Positions 33,669 through 42,412 of a DNA stretch of 64,000 nt are shown in pieces. Numbering within the stretch: position 1 is the first letter of the stretch; the number at the start of each line of letters is the position of its first letter. The stretch lies in contig DJTE01000041.1 in assembly GCA_002439165.1 (NCBI GenBank), positions 153,066 to 217,065 on the forward strand. Reading direction: 5' to 3'. Below the pieces are notes generated by a model. The model ran no database searches, had not been told where the DNA came from, and was given only the letters and a program-made list of their open reading frames with translations. Source of the stretch: Chryseobacterium indologenes (lineage in GTDB: Bacteria; Bacteroidota; Bacteroidia; Flavobacteriales; Weeksellaceae). A program made the translations under genes and the position numbers.

Positions 33669-33956
33669 TCAAACTGTTTTTTGTGAAATATAATTCTGTT
33701 CAAGTATTGTCAGAATATCGCTTTCCTTATAAATAATCTTACCGCCTATCTGTATATACGGCAGGATATTGTCATCACGGTATTGCTGTAAAGTTCGTTT
33801 GCTGATATGGAGCAGCTTACACACATCTTCGCCCGACAGGTATATTTCCCCGTTCATTACAGGACGGTAATTTTTCAATATACTTTCGATACGGGTTCTT
33901 AGCAGCGTTATCATTTCCTGATGGGCAATGATTTCGTCATTCTCGAATAAATCCAT
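33669..33956 (-). CDS. Excisionase-like HTH (MerR_17) protein, second of pair
   Basis: This 95-aa protein starts from MDLFENDEII; that ATG is taken because it overlaps the upstream HTH gene by only 20 bases. It has an N-terminal helix and then the HTH_17/MerR-like fold 'LSGEDVCKLLHISKRTLQQY', 'DDNILPYIQIGGKIIYKESD'. Such small proteins are the excision or transfer regulators of Bacteroidota conjugative elements, similar in kind to Xis2c/Xis2d. It probably binds DNA near the ends or at promoters. Confidence 0.82.
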   Translation of the reverse strand: MDLFENDEIIAHQEMITLLRTRIESILKNYRPVMNGEIYLSGEDVCKLLHISKRTLQQYRDDNILPYIQIGGKIIYKESDILTILEQNYISQKTV

Positions 33957-34248
33957 TTTCAACGGTATTGTACGGCTGTCCGGCTTCGAGCAAAGCCTGT
34001 ACATCCGAGCGTTTATAATAATTCTTACGGTTCAGTCGGGAATAGGGCAATAGTCCTTTGTCCTTATACGTCTGCAAAGTCCGCTTGGTAATGTTCATCA
34101 TCAGACACACTTCCTGGTTATCGAGCCATTTTTCTTCTTTGAAAATTGGCGTGTATTTTTTCGTAGCATTTTCGGTCAGTTCCAAAAGTGCTTTCAGCTC
34201 ATTTTTCATTCCCTCCAGTACGGACTTTTGTATTGTGATTACTTCCAT
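33937..34248 (-). CDS. Excisionase-like HTH (MerR_17) protein, first of pair
   Basis: This 103-aa protein has an N-terminal coiled helix and then 'WLDNQEVCLMMNITKRTLQT' and 'LLPYSRLNRKNYYKRSDVQA', the same fold as its downstream partner. The two are paralogues expected to act together in excision or regulation of the ICE. An ICE-wide sequence motif lies about 83 bases upstream of its start, the same distance as before the coupling-protein gene. Confidence 0.82.
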   Translation of the reverse strand: MEVITIQKSVLEGMKNELKALLELTENATKKYTPIFKEEKWLDNQEVCLMMNITKRTLQTYKDKGLLPYSRLNRKNYYKRSDVQALLEAGQPYNTVENGFIRE

Positions 34249-34300
34249 AGTTTGCTCAATTTTGCTGTGGAAGTCGAATTTATAAAGGCTTATTGCAGCG

Positions 34301-34344
34301 TTGGAGAATGTTGCAGGATTTGGCTTTGAAAGGCAGCGTTTGGC
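34301..34344 (-). promoter_or_regulatory. ICE regulon motif before the HTH pair
   Basis: In gene sense this reads GCCAAACGCTGCC, then GCCAAATCCTGCAACATTCT. The first box matches GCCAAACACTGCC before the coupling-protein gene, at the same distance of 83 bases from the start codon. The second resembles the CTGCCACATTCT block found there. Confidence 0.55.
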
Positions 34345-34364
34345 GTTAGTAGTAAGATTTGGTA

Positions 34365-34390
34365 CAAAAAAAGCCCCGAATTTCGGGGCT
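34365..34390 (-). terminator. Terminator of the metal-transport operon
   Basis: On the minus strand, AGCCCCGAAA and TTCGGGGCT form the stem, followed by seven T. It lies 17 bases after the CDF transporter stop. Confidence 0.9.
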
Positions 34391-34406
34391 ATGATTTGCT
34401 GCTATT

Positions 34407-35201
34407 TTATTTTGCCAACTTCAGTATTCTATATGCACCTCTTGCCACAATCACGAATACAATTGCCCCAATAATCAAATCCGGATAACTCGAATTGAGC
34501 CAATTGACCAATAATCCCGCAATGATAACACCCGAATTGATTATAACATCGTTGGAAGTGAAAATCATCGAAGCCTGCATATGGGCTTCTTTGCTTTTGT
34601 TCTTTTGTAATAGATAAAGACAAAGTACGTTTGCAATCAACGCCAAAACAGAAACAACAATCATTGTTTTGAAATCAGGCATCGCTTCTATTCCGATAAA
34701 ACGTCTGATAACTTCAACAAAACCGATAACGGCTAACAGAATTTGAAAGTAACCTGCAAATTTGGCGATATTGTTTTTTCTTGCAATCGTACCCCCAACA
34801 GCAAACAATGCCAAAGCGTAAACAATACTGTCTGCAAGCATATCCAAGCTGTCTGCTATCAATCCCATTGAATTGGAAAAAATACCGAACAACATTTCCA
34901 ATCCAAAGAAAACGAAATTGATAATCAGTACAGTCCAAAGTAGTTTCCGTTGGTCATTGCTTGTATCTGTTTCAAGAACTGCATTGCTTTCTTCAGTTGA
35001 AATCAATGACGTATTCAGGTTTAATGTTTCCAAAGCCGAAAAAATCGGCTCTGGTTTTCCACTATGGTAAACATTTAGTTTTCTACTGGGAATATCAAAT
35101 TCCAATGACTTTACCATATCGAAATCCTGCAATTTCATACGGATTAATTGCTCCTCACTTGGGCAATCCATTTTAGTTATATTGAATATGGTTTTATTCA
35201 T
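34407..35201 (-). CDS. CDF-family cation transporter with N-terminal metal-binding-like domain
   Basis: This 264-aa protein has an HMA-like N-terminal domain of about 75 residues ('FNITKMDCPSEEQLIRMKLQ', with only one Cys instead of CxxC). Membrane helices of the cation diffusion facilitator family follow. The metal site is visible as 'LIADSLDMLADSIVYALALF' (D-x-x-x-D) and 'ASMIFTSNDVIINSGVIIAG' (N-D in place of the usual H-x-x-x-D). It should export a divalent metal from the cytoplasm. It is the last gene of the DUF6660-TonB receptor-CDF cargo. Substrate unknown; copper, zinc or cobalt are possible. Confidence 0.85.
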   Translation of the reverse strand: MNKTIFNITKMDCPSEEQLIRMKLQDFDMVKSLEFDIPSRKLNVYHSGKPEPIFSALETLNLNTSLISTEESNAVLETDTSNDQRKLLWTVLIINFVFFGLEMLFGIFSNSMGLIADSLDMLADSIVYALALFAVGGTIARKNNIAKFAGYFQILLAVIGFVEVIRRFIGIEAMPDFKTMIVVSVLALIANVLCLYLLQKNKSKEAHMQASMIFTSNDVIINSGVIIAGLLVNWLNSSYPDLIIGAIVFVIVARGAYRILKLAK

Positions 35202-35205
35202 CTTC

Positions 35206-37376
35206 TTAAAGTCTAAATTTTATTCCGCCATTAATGACAAATCCGTCCAATGGTGCATAAATGTCTTTAAATATAGGATTACTAATTGTACCTGTATAAA
35301 TGTTGCCAAAACGTGTCTGCCTTGTATCAAGGAAATTTTCAAAATTGACATATAACGAAAACCTTTCCCAAATCTTTTCAGCCATAAATCCACAAGTCCA
35401 ATAGTCTTTTCCTGTTGTTCCATCGTTCAGCTTTTGCGGGCTGAAATAGTAGGCTTCTAAACCAACTTTCCATTTGTCTTCGATTTCATACATTAAAACC
35501 GAGTTAATACGGTGTTTTGGGGTTAACGGGCTTTCGGTAGTTGTTGCATTTTGGTGTAACTGTGCATCTGTATAAGTGTACCCTAAAAATAATTTCACAT
35601 CATCGTAACCGATTTTGATATTGGTTTCTGTTCCTTTTGTATGGATGTAACCAGTAGAGTTTACAAATTGATAGAGATTAGCTGATGGATTTTCAAGTAA
35701 TAGAGGATTATTCAAATAGGTATAAAAGAATAATTGATTGATACTGAATGACCAACCATCGCCAATATTAGTGCGGTAATTTATATCTGCATTTCCACCA
35801 TAACTTTTTTCCAGTTTATTGGTTTTATTGTTAATTGGCATTACGTTTTGATATTGTAAGCGTTCGCTTTCTTCGGTAAAGATAGTGGGTGTTTTATATC
35901 CAAATCCGCCGCCAATCCTTGATGTTAATCCGTTTGCAATATGGAATAGCGCCGATACTCTTGGCAAGAATACAGCCCCATAATCTATAACATAATCCGT
36001 TCTTAAACCTGCTTCCAATTGAAGCCAATCCGTAGCTTTAAAATTATTTTGGACGAAAGCCCCAAATGTGGTTTGGCTATAATCTCTTAACGGAAATACT
36101 GTAATCTGCTTTTCTTTAAAATTGTCCGTCCAAATATTAACGCCTGTTACCCATTCTGACTTTTCTTTGCTGTAAGTATAATTAGCTTCCGTAAAAGTGG
36201 CTGTTTGCGTTCCCTCAAACTCGTAAGTGGGAATAGCCGTATTGCGGTTAAAATAACTTACACTGTTTTTGATTTGAAAAGAACTGTTTTCATTAATTAA
36301 ATGGTCAAAAACAAATTGTGTGGAATAGCGTTGTGTTTTGTTTTCTTCAAAATATTGATGCGTATTATCCCCTTTGCCCTTGATGTAAAGTATATCGCCG
36401 CCCAAACGGTTCTCTATGGTTGTATTGATGCCAAAATTCAGTTTCGTTTTATCATTGAAGTAAACAAATAATTTAGGGTTCAATACGAAGCGTTCAAACT
36501 TTGGAATGGCGGAAAAACCAATTTTTGCAGGGTCATAAGCTCCGTTTCTGTTGTGCGAAGCGAAAATAGTTGTTCCAATTTTATTGAATTTTTGCCCATA
36601 AAAACCATTAATGTCTAAACCTCTCCCTGATGTTCCGTTGATATGAAAGCGTAAATCTCTTTCATCAGTTGGCGTTTTGGAAATCAAGTTGACTAATCCT
36701 GCTATTGCTCCACCTCCGTAAAGTGTAGAAGTTGAGCCTTTGATAACTTCAACCTGCTTTAAATCAAGTGGCGGAATTTGTAATAAGCCCAAACCACTTG
36801 AAGCTCCCGAATAAATCGGAAAACCGTCTTTAAGGATTTGTGTATATCGTCCGTCAAGTCCCTGAATACGGATACTCGCATTGGCACTTGTGGGCGACGT
36901 AGTTTGTACGTGAATACCTGTACTTTCTGCCAAAAGCATACGAATATCTCCCGGTTTCATATTCCCTTTTTCTCCCAACTCCTCACTTCCAATAAACTCA
37001 ATACGTGTAGGAATATTTTGTATGCTTCTTGTACTTCGGGTAGATGTAATTACAACACCCTCTAATTCCTCTGAATTTTCTTTGAGCAGAATTTCAATAA
37101 CATTGGTATCCTTTAGTGGAAATTCTATTTTTTCAATAAACTCTTCAAAGCCTACGTAGCTAAAATGTATCTCCTGTATTCCATCAGGAATATTCGATAA
37201 TATAATCTGTCCTTTTTCGTTCGAGGTTCCTCCAATTGAGGTGCCTTTTATAGATGTTGTTACACCAATCAAGGGTTCTTTTGTTTCACTGTTTTTTACA
37301 ACAATGTTTAATGTATTTTGTGCATATACACAAAGTTGAGTGCCATAAAAAATGACACAATGAGTATTTTTTTCAT
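35206..37376 (-). pseudogene. TonB-dependent receptor, frameshifted within its signal peptide
   Basis: The long frame encodes a carboxypeptidase-regulatory-like domain, a plug ('STLYGGGAIAGLVNLISKTP') and a CirA/FepA-type barrel ending 'FVINGGIKFRL'. Its own first Met, in MSLHRHSLFIYIK, gives no signal peptide. In the neighbouring frame an ATG at 37376 encodes MKKILIVSFFMALNFVY, a perfect signal peptide, then shifts out. Removing two bases from TATATG (37322-37327) would join it to AQNTLNIVVKN, an ideal cleavage site. The gene is therefore either switched off by a 2-base insertion or carries a sequence error. An intact version would import a metal complex, given the CDF neighbour 4 bases downstream. 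Confidence 0.8.
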
Positions 37377-37464
37377 TGTAAAAATGATACTTAATGTATA
37401 TAAATAAGCTATGACGATGCAAAGACATCGCTTTTTAATTAATTTGTGCTGAAAGCATTATACA

Positions 37465-37779
37465 TTAAGCAAGTTGCGGGGGACGCCAAATGGAAAATGG
37501 AAAATCAGAAACAGGTGGGGTCAGCATATTTCCTAACTTCCGTTGCGGTTCTTTTACTGAATGGACAATAGAGAAATGAAAAGTAGTTAAAACAAATCCT
37601 GTACAGGTGTTGCAACTAAAAAAAGGCGAGCAACATCCCTTATTACAATCTTGGTCATCCTGTCCGTTTTGTCCTTGTTCGGTAGTATGCTTCTGCATAC
37701 ATTTATCCTCAATAAAAGTCGGTACTGCTGATAAAAGCAATACATAGGCGGCTAATATTAAAGATATAAACTTCACCAT
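37465..37779 (-). CDS. DUF6660-like Cys-rich membrane or exported protein
   Basis: This 104-aa protein has an N-terminal hydrophobic segment ('FISLILAAYVLLLSAVPTFI') and a Cys/His-rich middle ('DKCMQKHTTEQGQNGQDDQD', 'CNKGCCSPFFSCNTCTGFVL'). Proteins like this (DUF6660) occur in Bacteroidota beside heavy-metal efflux and TonB receptor genes, as here. The Cys pairs suggest periplasmic metal binding, but this is inference. It is the first gene of the three-gene metal cargo. Confidence 0.7.
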   Translation of the reverse strand: MVKFISLILAAYVLLLSAVPTFIEDKCMQKHTTEQGQNGQDDQDCNKGCCSPFFSCNTCTGFVLTTFHFSIVHSVKEPQRKLGNMLTPPVSDFPFSIWRPPQLA

Positions 37780-37849
37780 ACAAAGTTAAATAAAAATTAA
37801 TTGCGTTAGCTCACAAATCTTGTGGAGGTAGTTAAAGCGAATAGTTTTT

Positions 37850-38122
37850 TTATCGAGATTGTTCGGTTTTTACTTCAGGCTGCTGTTTTTCCTTTTTCTC
37901 ACGGGAATAAACCCACAGTGACAACAGACCGAAAATAATCAGTGCGTAAGCTATCCATTTACCAACCCTTTCAATCAATTTAATGAAAACCGAACTTTCA
38001 TAAGATGAGAAACCCTCTGCTCCCATAGGGCTGCGCCTGTAAAACTTCCTGCGGTTAATCCAGTAACGAAGTCCCAAGCCTGCAACCAAAAATATGATAC
38101 CTATAACCAATGATGCGACCAT
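37850..38122 (-). CDS. Small ICE membrane protein
   Basis: This 90-aa protein has two membrane segments ('SLVIGIIFLVAGLGLRYWIN' and 'WIAYALIIFGLLSLWVYS') joined by a basic loop with 'RRKFYRRSPMGAEGFSSYE', and a charged tail. Such proteins sit next to the tra operon of these ICEs and are sometimes labelled as molybdenum transporter permease, a label the sequence does not support. It may belong to the conjugation apparatus. Confidence 0.75.
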   Translation of the reverse strand: MVASLVIGIIFLVAGLGLRYWINRRKFYRRSPMGAEGFSSYESSVFIKLIERVGKWIAYALIIFGLLSLWVYSREKKEKQQPEVKTEQSR

Positions 38123-38200
38123 AACAAAAACACTTTATTTCCACTGTTTGAATTTACGAAAAATATTTGTTTCAGCCTGTAAACGATGTGAATTAAATGC

Positions 38201-38234
38201 GAAAGAGGCTTACCCCAAAAGGCAAGCCTCTTTC
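38201..38234. terminator. Hairpin between tra operon and small membrane protein
   Basis: The 11-bp perfect stem GAAAGAGGCTT / AAGCCTCTTTC has a 12-base loop. Its function as a terminator is inferred from position. Confidence 0.65.
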
Positions 38235-38327
38235 ATTGTTTATGGAAATAAAACCTTACTCAACACTGAAATAGATTACAAGGATAAGAAATTATTTCTT
38301 TTGAAATACACTGCCCGGCTGAAAATT

Positions 38328-38360
38328 AAAAACGGCTTACCAATCAGATAAGCCGTTTTT
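38328..38360 (-). terminator. Terminator of the tra operon
   Basis: The 12-bp stem AAAAACGGCTTA / TAAGCCGTTTTT lies about 20 bases after the traQ stop and is flanked by T-rich sequence on the minus strand. Confidence 0.85.
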
Positions 38361-38381
38361 TTTTGAATTGAAATACTGCTC

Positions 38382-38831
38382 TTAATCGCTGCTGTTAAAC
38401 TGAAAAGTTATCTGCTTTTCATTCCCGAAGCTGTCCGAAATCCAAACGTCAAAAGACTGTGAAACGGCAGACGTTGAAGTGTAGTACAGCCTGAACTGCT
38501 CCGTTGGTAATTGGTACAGGTCATTGGGCTGATACGGCGGTTCGTTGTAGTATTGCAATGTTCCCTGCCCGTCAAATTGAAAGTAACGGAGGAAATACTG
38601 CGTATTGCTGTAATTGCCTGTACGCTGTATGGTAATGCGTATTTCTACGGTCTGCCCGTTTGCAACATCTTTAGGCACTGGCATTACATTGACCTCGAAA
38701 GGAAAATTGTTCTGTATTTCGAGGTCATCATCTTTGCTGCAAGATACCAACGTAACCGAAGCTGTGAGGATTGTCAGGAATACATATAGTGGCAGTAGCC
38801 CCGTTCTGAATTTATTGAATATTGCTATCAT
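38382..38831 (-). CDS. traQ: Conjugative transfer protein TraQ (DUF3872)
   Basis: This 149-aa lipoprotein-like protein has the signal 'LYVFLTILTASVTLVSC' and then an all-beta DUF3872 domain ('FPFEVNVMPVPKDVANGQTV', 'EIRITIQRTGNYSNTQYFLR'). TraQ closes the tra operon in CTnDOT-type elements and is part of the mating apparatus in the envelope; its exact job is not known. It ends the operon before a strong terminator. Confidence 0.85.
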   Translation of the reverse strand: MIAIFNKFRTGLLPLYVFLTILTASVTLVSCSKDDDLEIQNNFPFEVNVMPVPKDVANGQTVEIRITIQRTGNYSNTQYFLRYFQFDGQGTLQYYNEPPYQPNDLYQLPTEQFRLYYTSTSAVSQSFDVWISDSFGNEKQITFQFNSSD

Positions 38832-38843
38832 CGTTTTTACGTT

Positions 38844-39404
38844 TTAAAAGTTAAACCTTAATCCCACACCTGCTGACGGTCGGAACTGTTGTAAATCCGT
38901 ACCCCAAAGGATTTTTGTACGCCCTTGCAGGACTAATACAAAACGGTCGGACAGGTACGTTTCAAAAGTGAGGCGACCGCCTGCACCGTAGATAAAATTA
39001 TCTTCGCTCAATATCTTCGCACCGTCGTACAACATTGTTTCGCCCCGGTTGATGGTTTCGTAACCGACCACACCTGTTACGGCGAAATTCAGCGTGATGT
39101 TCTTACGGGCATCGCCCAACAAAAAGAAGCTGTAACCGCCCTCTGCGGAATAGGTTTCCTGCGGTATGCGGAGGTCTTTATACCCGTGGTACTGGTGGGT
39201 ATATTCCAACGCCCAAAGCTGATAGTTACCATTCTTACCGTTTACCGTCATTGCTGCGCTGATGTAGTAATCATTGCCAATCTTATCATCGGACAATACA
39301 CCTGCACTTATTTCCAATCCTTTCTGCTTCGGCAGCATTCTTTGCGCCTGTGCAGCCGTGATGCCTATCAGGACAAACAGCACGGTATAGATATACTTTT
39401 TCAT
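38844..39404 (-). CDS. traO: Conjugative transfer protein TraO
   Basis: This 186-aa protein has a signal peptide (MKKYIYTVLFVLIGITAAQA). An outer-membrane-protein-like beta-rich domain follows, typical of TraO ('QKGLEISAGVLSDDKIGNDY', 'GGRLTFETYLSDRFVLVLQG', ending 'GVGLRFNF' with a terminal Phe as in barrel proteins). It is probably an outer-membrane part of the transfer channel. It lies between traN and traQ in the canonical order. Confidence 0.9.
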   Translation of the reverse strand: MKKYIYTVLFVLIGITAAQAQRMLPKQKGLEISAGVLSDDKIGNDYYISAAMTVNGKNGNYQLWALEYTHQYHGYKDLRIPQETYSAEGGYSFFLLGDARKNITLNFAVTGVVGYETINRGETMLYDGAKILSEDNFIYGAGGRLTFETYLSDRFVLVLQGRTKILWGTDLQQFRPSAGVGLRFNF

Positions 39405-39424
39405 ATTCTTGCTTTAAAGGGTTA

Positions 39425-40318
39425 TTAAAATTTCAGGTGCATATCGTCAATCAAACGGGCTTTGATTAAATCGGAATTTTCGACGTGCAATGTTTGATGC
39501 CTGCCACCGTTTTTCTCGAAAATCTCAATCAGCAGTACCTTATCATCGGCAATGGTAAACTGGTCTAACAGGAACACATTTTGTTCGGTCGATTTTCCGG
39601 AAATACCGTCCAATGGCTTGTAAGTTCTCAAAGGAGTTAAAGGGCGTTCCTGGACTACGGTGCGTTTAGCTACCTTTTTATCCACTACTTTGAAATTGAT
39701 GAAATCAATCTCGAAAGGAACATTGGCACGGTTTCTCAATTCAGTATGGAAATAGTATTTGCCGTTATGTATGTAAATCCCTTTTAGGATAAACTGAATG
39801 CCGAAACTCTTAGCACCGATATGCTTTACAATGCGTTTGTCTTTCTTGTAAATGGTTTCCAAAAGCAAGCCTGCCAGTGACGGCGAATTGTTGCCCAGTT
39901 CTTCAAAAAGCACATCGTTACCTTTGGCTTTATCCACCGCTTTTTGCATCGTGAGCAGGTCATAGCTCATTGCCTCCGGGTAGGAACTGTAATACACGTT
40001 GAAACTATAAAAACGTCCGTCATTCGTAATAACGGAAAAATTCGTTTCCGGCTCAAAGTCCCTTACAGATGCTTTTACACGCAACACGTTTTCCGCATCT
40101 TCGGCTTTCCCTGCAATAAGGTATTCGCTGCCCAAATCCACGTAACGAATGGCAGTCGGGAAAATCAGGTGCGAGGTTTTATCGTAGGTAACTTCCATAC
40201 GGTACGGCTCTATCTTGCCCAATGCAAGTGGTGTTCTGATGCTGTCCTGTGCATTAGATTGTGCAGCAAAGCCGAGTATAAGGGCAATAGCCCAAAAGGT
40301 TTTTAAATGATTTTTCAT
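39425..40318 (-). CDS. traN: Conjugative transfer protein TraN (DUF4138, VirB9-like role)
   Basis: This 297-aa protein has a signal peptide (HLKTFWAIALILGFAAQSNA). It shows the TraN pattern 'YDKTSHLIFPTAIRYVDLGS', 'LRVKASVRDFEPETNFSVIT' and 'IYIHNGKYYFHTELRNRANV'. By position and fold it is the VirB9-like component of the outer-membrane core complex. It follows traM by 24 bases. Confidence 0.92.
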   Translation of the reverse strand: MKNHLKTFWAIALILGFAAQSNAQDSIRTPLALGKIEPYRMEVTYDKTSHLIFPTAIRYVDLGSEYLIAGKAEDAENVLRVKASVRDFEPETNFSVITNDGRFYSFNVYYSSYPEAMSYDLLTMQKAVDKAKGNDVLFEELGNNSPSLAGLLLETIYKKDKRIVKHIGAKSFGIQFILKGIYIHNGKYYFHTELRNRANVPFEIDFINFKVVDKKVAKRTVVQERPLTPLRTYKPLDGISGKSTEQNVFLLDQFTIADDKVLLIEIFEKNGGRHQTLHVENSDLIKARLIDDMHLKF

Positions 40319-40342
40319 TGTTTTATTTATTTGAGTTCAACA

Positions 40343-41683
40343 TTATTTTTTAGATACAAGAAAGACCTGATAGCCTGCTTTGAGTGCAACCTTTGGCGTT
40401 CTTACTTTCTTAGCGAAATAGCCCGAAATACCTTGCACTGCACTTTTACTTAGGTCAGAAGTAATTTGCTGTCCAGGAGTAGAACTCATACTGAAGCTCG
40501 AACCTGTGGCATTGCCCATATTGGCTACAATGTCCGTAACCGCATTTCTTTCAGGCGAATACGGAACATATAAACCTTGCTGTCCGTCCAAATCATAAAT
40601 AGTAATATCTACCGGGATGATATTGCCCTCCAGTTCTACCGAAGTAACTTTTAATTGTAACCTGCCATTCTGAAATTTGGCATTAGCCGTTACAATTGTT
40701 CCTTTGGGGATGGTACGTTGCGGGGTTTTGGCAGGCTCTAACAGGCGTAAACGCACACCCGTTTCGCCAACTACCGTTTGGGCTTCGTGTACACAGGCTT
40801 TGATACTGTTTTTAGGCTGTACCACCTCTTCAGTAGAACCTGCGGTATAGAACCCCCTGTTTTTTGTTTGGCTCCAATCGGCTGCAAAGGCACTGTCCGA
40901 CGGTTCACGGTACAAGGCTGATACAATGTTCTTTCTTGTTGGTGTGAACGATACAAATTGCTCTTTTTGGTTAGCACCCGCAGCAGCAGGAGTTGCACCG
41001 ATGGCAGGAGCAGCGTTTCCGGTATTGGCATTTTGGGGAAGATACTTTGCTGCCATTTCATAGGATTTCTCCATTAATTTGAGTTGGTCGTCAACGGTGG
41101 CCACAGGTGGCACATCTTTTTCCGACAACTTTGCTTTTAGTTCGTCCACTTGCTTACGCAATTCCATTGTTTCCGAATTGTTGTCCTGATAGAATGAACC
41201 CAGTGTGCTTTGTGCATTACGGTAACTATTCAATGCAGAATTTCCGTTTCGTCCCGATTTTCTGCCACCACCCCCAAAGCCGTTGCTTTCTTCGTCTTCT
41301 TCAGGTAAACTTTCTTCATTGTCAGCAGATGCAGTATCTTCAGTATTCCAATAATCAGAAAGCGTGGTCAGTGCATTGCGCTTTTCCTGCTCTTTGCGTT
41401 CGAGCATTTCCTGCTCATACGCCTTGCTTTTATCATCGGGCATCCCTGCTCCGGTAGCCTGCGGTACGGCATCGTTCAGCCCGATATTTTCGACCGCCTT
41501 TTTATCTTTCGACGGTTTAAATATGAGGTACATACAGCCGAGAAATACCACGCCCATCAAAAGGAATATGATTGGCTTTTTGAGCTTATCCTTATTGCTC
41601 TTTTTATTATCCGGCAGATTTGATGCTCCGTTTTGGTCTTCTCCCTCAACGAGAAAGCTGACCCTTTTTTCATTTTCTTTCAT
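40343..41683 (-). CDS. traM: Conjugative transfer protein TraM (VirB10-like role)
   Basis: This 446-aa protein has one N-terminal membrane helix ('PIIFLLMGVVFLGCMYLIFK'), a long acidic and Gly/Asn-rich linker, a short coiled coil, and the C-terminal conjugative-transposon TraM domain ('IKACVHEAQTVVGETGVRLR', 'IPKGTIVTANAKFQNGRLQL'). It spans the periplasm like VirB10. It overlaps traL by 14 bases. Confidence 0.92.
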   Translation of the reverse strand: MKENEKRVSFLVEGEDQNGASNLPDNKKSNKDKLKKPIIFLLMGVVFLGCMYLIFKPSKDKKAVENIGLNDAVPQATGAGMPDDKSKAYEQEMLERKEQEKRNALTTLSDYWNTEDTASADNEESLPEEDEESNGFGGGGRKSGRNGNSALNSYRNAQSTLGSFYQDNNSETMELRKQVDELKAKLSEKDVPPVATVDDQLKLMEKSYEMAAKYLPQNANTGNAAPAIGATPAAAGANQKEQFVSFTPTRKNIVSALYREPSDSAFAADWSQTKNRGFYTAGSTEEVVQPKNSIKACVHEAQTVVGETGVRLRLLEPAKTPQRTIPKGTIVTANAKFQNGRLQLKVTSVELEGNIIPVDITIYDLDGQQGLYVPYSPERNAVTDIVANMGNATGSSFSMSSTPGQQITSDLSKSAVQGISGYFAKKVRTPKVALKAGYQVFLVSKK

Positions 41684-41954
41684 AAATCTGATTTTTTAAA
41701 ATTGTTGATACACTATCCTGCAACCTTGCAGGATTTTTACTTTTAAGGACAGGGTTTTCGATATGCTCTATGACCATACCGTTACCGGACTTTGAGGTAT
41801 CGTACATTACTTTGCCAATGACCGCTACGGTAAGCAGCAGGTAACCCACAAAGAAGTACAGCGTATATTGGTGCTGTTTGCGCAAGGGCAACGCCCGCCA
41901 ACGTTCGTCCAACTTGTCAAAGTACCTGTCCATATTTGCTCTTAATTTTTTCAT
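41670..41954 (-). CDS. traL: Conjugative transfer protein TraL (DUF3989)
   Basis: This 94-aa protein carries the DUF3989 pattern 'LRANMDRYFDKLDERWRALP' and one membrane helix ('YTLYFFVGYLLLTVAVIGKV'), with the C-terminus outside the membrane. It overlaps traM at its end. It is a small inner-membrane part of the transfer apparatus. Confidence 0.88.
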   Translation of the reverse strand: MKKLRANMDRYFDKLDERWRALPLRKQHQYTLYFFVGYLLLTVAVIGKVMYDTSKSGNGMVIEHIENPVLKSKNPARLQDSVSTILKNQIYERK

Positions 41955-41972
41955 AGCCTTACTATTTCTGTG

Positions 41973-42401
41973 TTATAGCTTGAAACGCTTAGGACTTTTA
42001 CCCGCCTGTTGTTTCGGCGCATCGTTGACCAGTGCGACCGCCTCCGTTAATTTGGGTGCGGACATTACGGACAGGTTTGCCAGTTCCGATTTTTTGAGTA
42101 ATTGCCCAAAGCCGTCTTTCTTGGCTACCTCCATACGGCTCAATGAGAATTTGCCATTCAGGTACTTTACCCACATACTGCATTCTACACGGGGCTTGTC
42201 ATCGCCCGACCATTGCAGGTAGCCTGTCAGCAGTAAGTCCTGCTTAGGCAAAGTATCTGCACCTTTTTGGCAGCTTTCGAGGTATTCGCTGATGCTGTCT
42301 TTCAGCTTTCCGGCATACGCACCCTGCGTATGGAAATACCCGTTATATCCTTTGTCGGTAAGGATTTTTGCGAACGTGCTTAAATCTGATAATGCTTCCA
42401 T
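41973..42401 (-). CDS. Extra tra-operon protein between traK and traL
   Basis: This 142-aa soluble protein is not part of the classical CTnDOT set. It has 'LSTFAKILTDKGYNGYFHTQ', 'LKDSISEYLESCQKGADTLP' and a basic C-terminus ('QQAGKSPKRFKL'). No signal peptide or known domain is seen. Tight spacing (11 bases after traK, 18 before traL) places it firmly in the operon. It may be a regulatory or accessory factor peculiar to flavobacterial ICEs. Confidence 0.7.
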   Translation of the reverse strand: MEALSDLSTFAKILTDKGYNGYFHTQGAYAGKLKDSISEYLESCQKGADTLPKQDLLLTGYLQWSGDDKPRVECSMWVKYLNGKFSLSRMEVAKKDGFGQLLKKSELANLSVMSAPKLTEAVALVNDAPKQQAGKSPKRFKL

Positions 42402-42412
42402 AAGATTGTTTT

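Larger units (their letters stand above)
38123..38381. other. Intergenic region with two terminators
   Basis: No gene is seen. It holds two strong hairpins (listed separately), separating the tra operon end from the small membrane protein gene. Confidence 0.6.

Noticed and set aside
37850..38122. Molybdenum ABC transporter permease
   Set aside because: The protein has 90 residues, two helices and no permease motif; the label is a known mis-annotation type for ICE membrane proteins.
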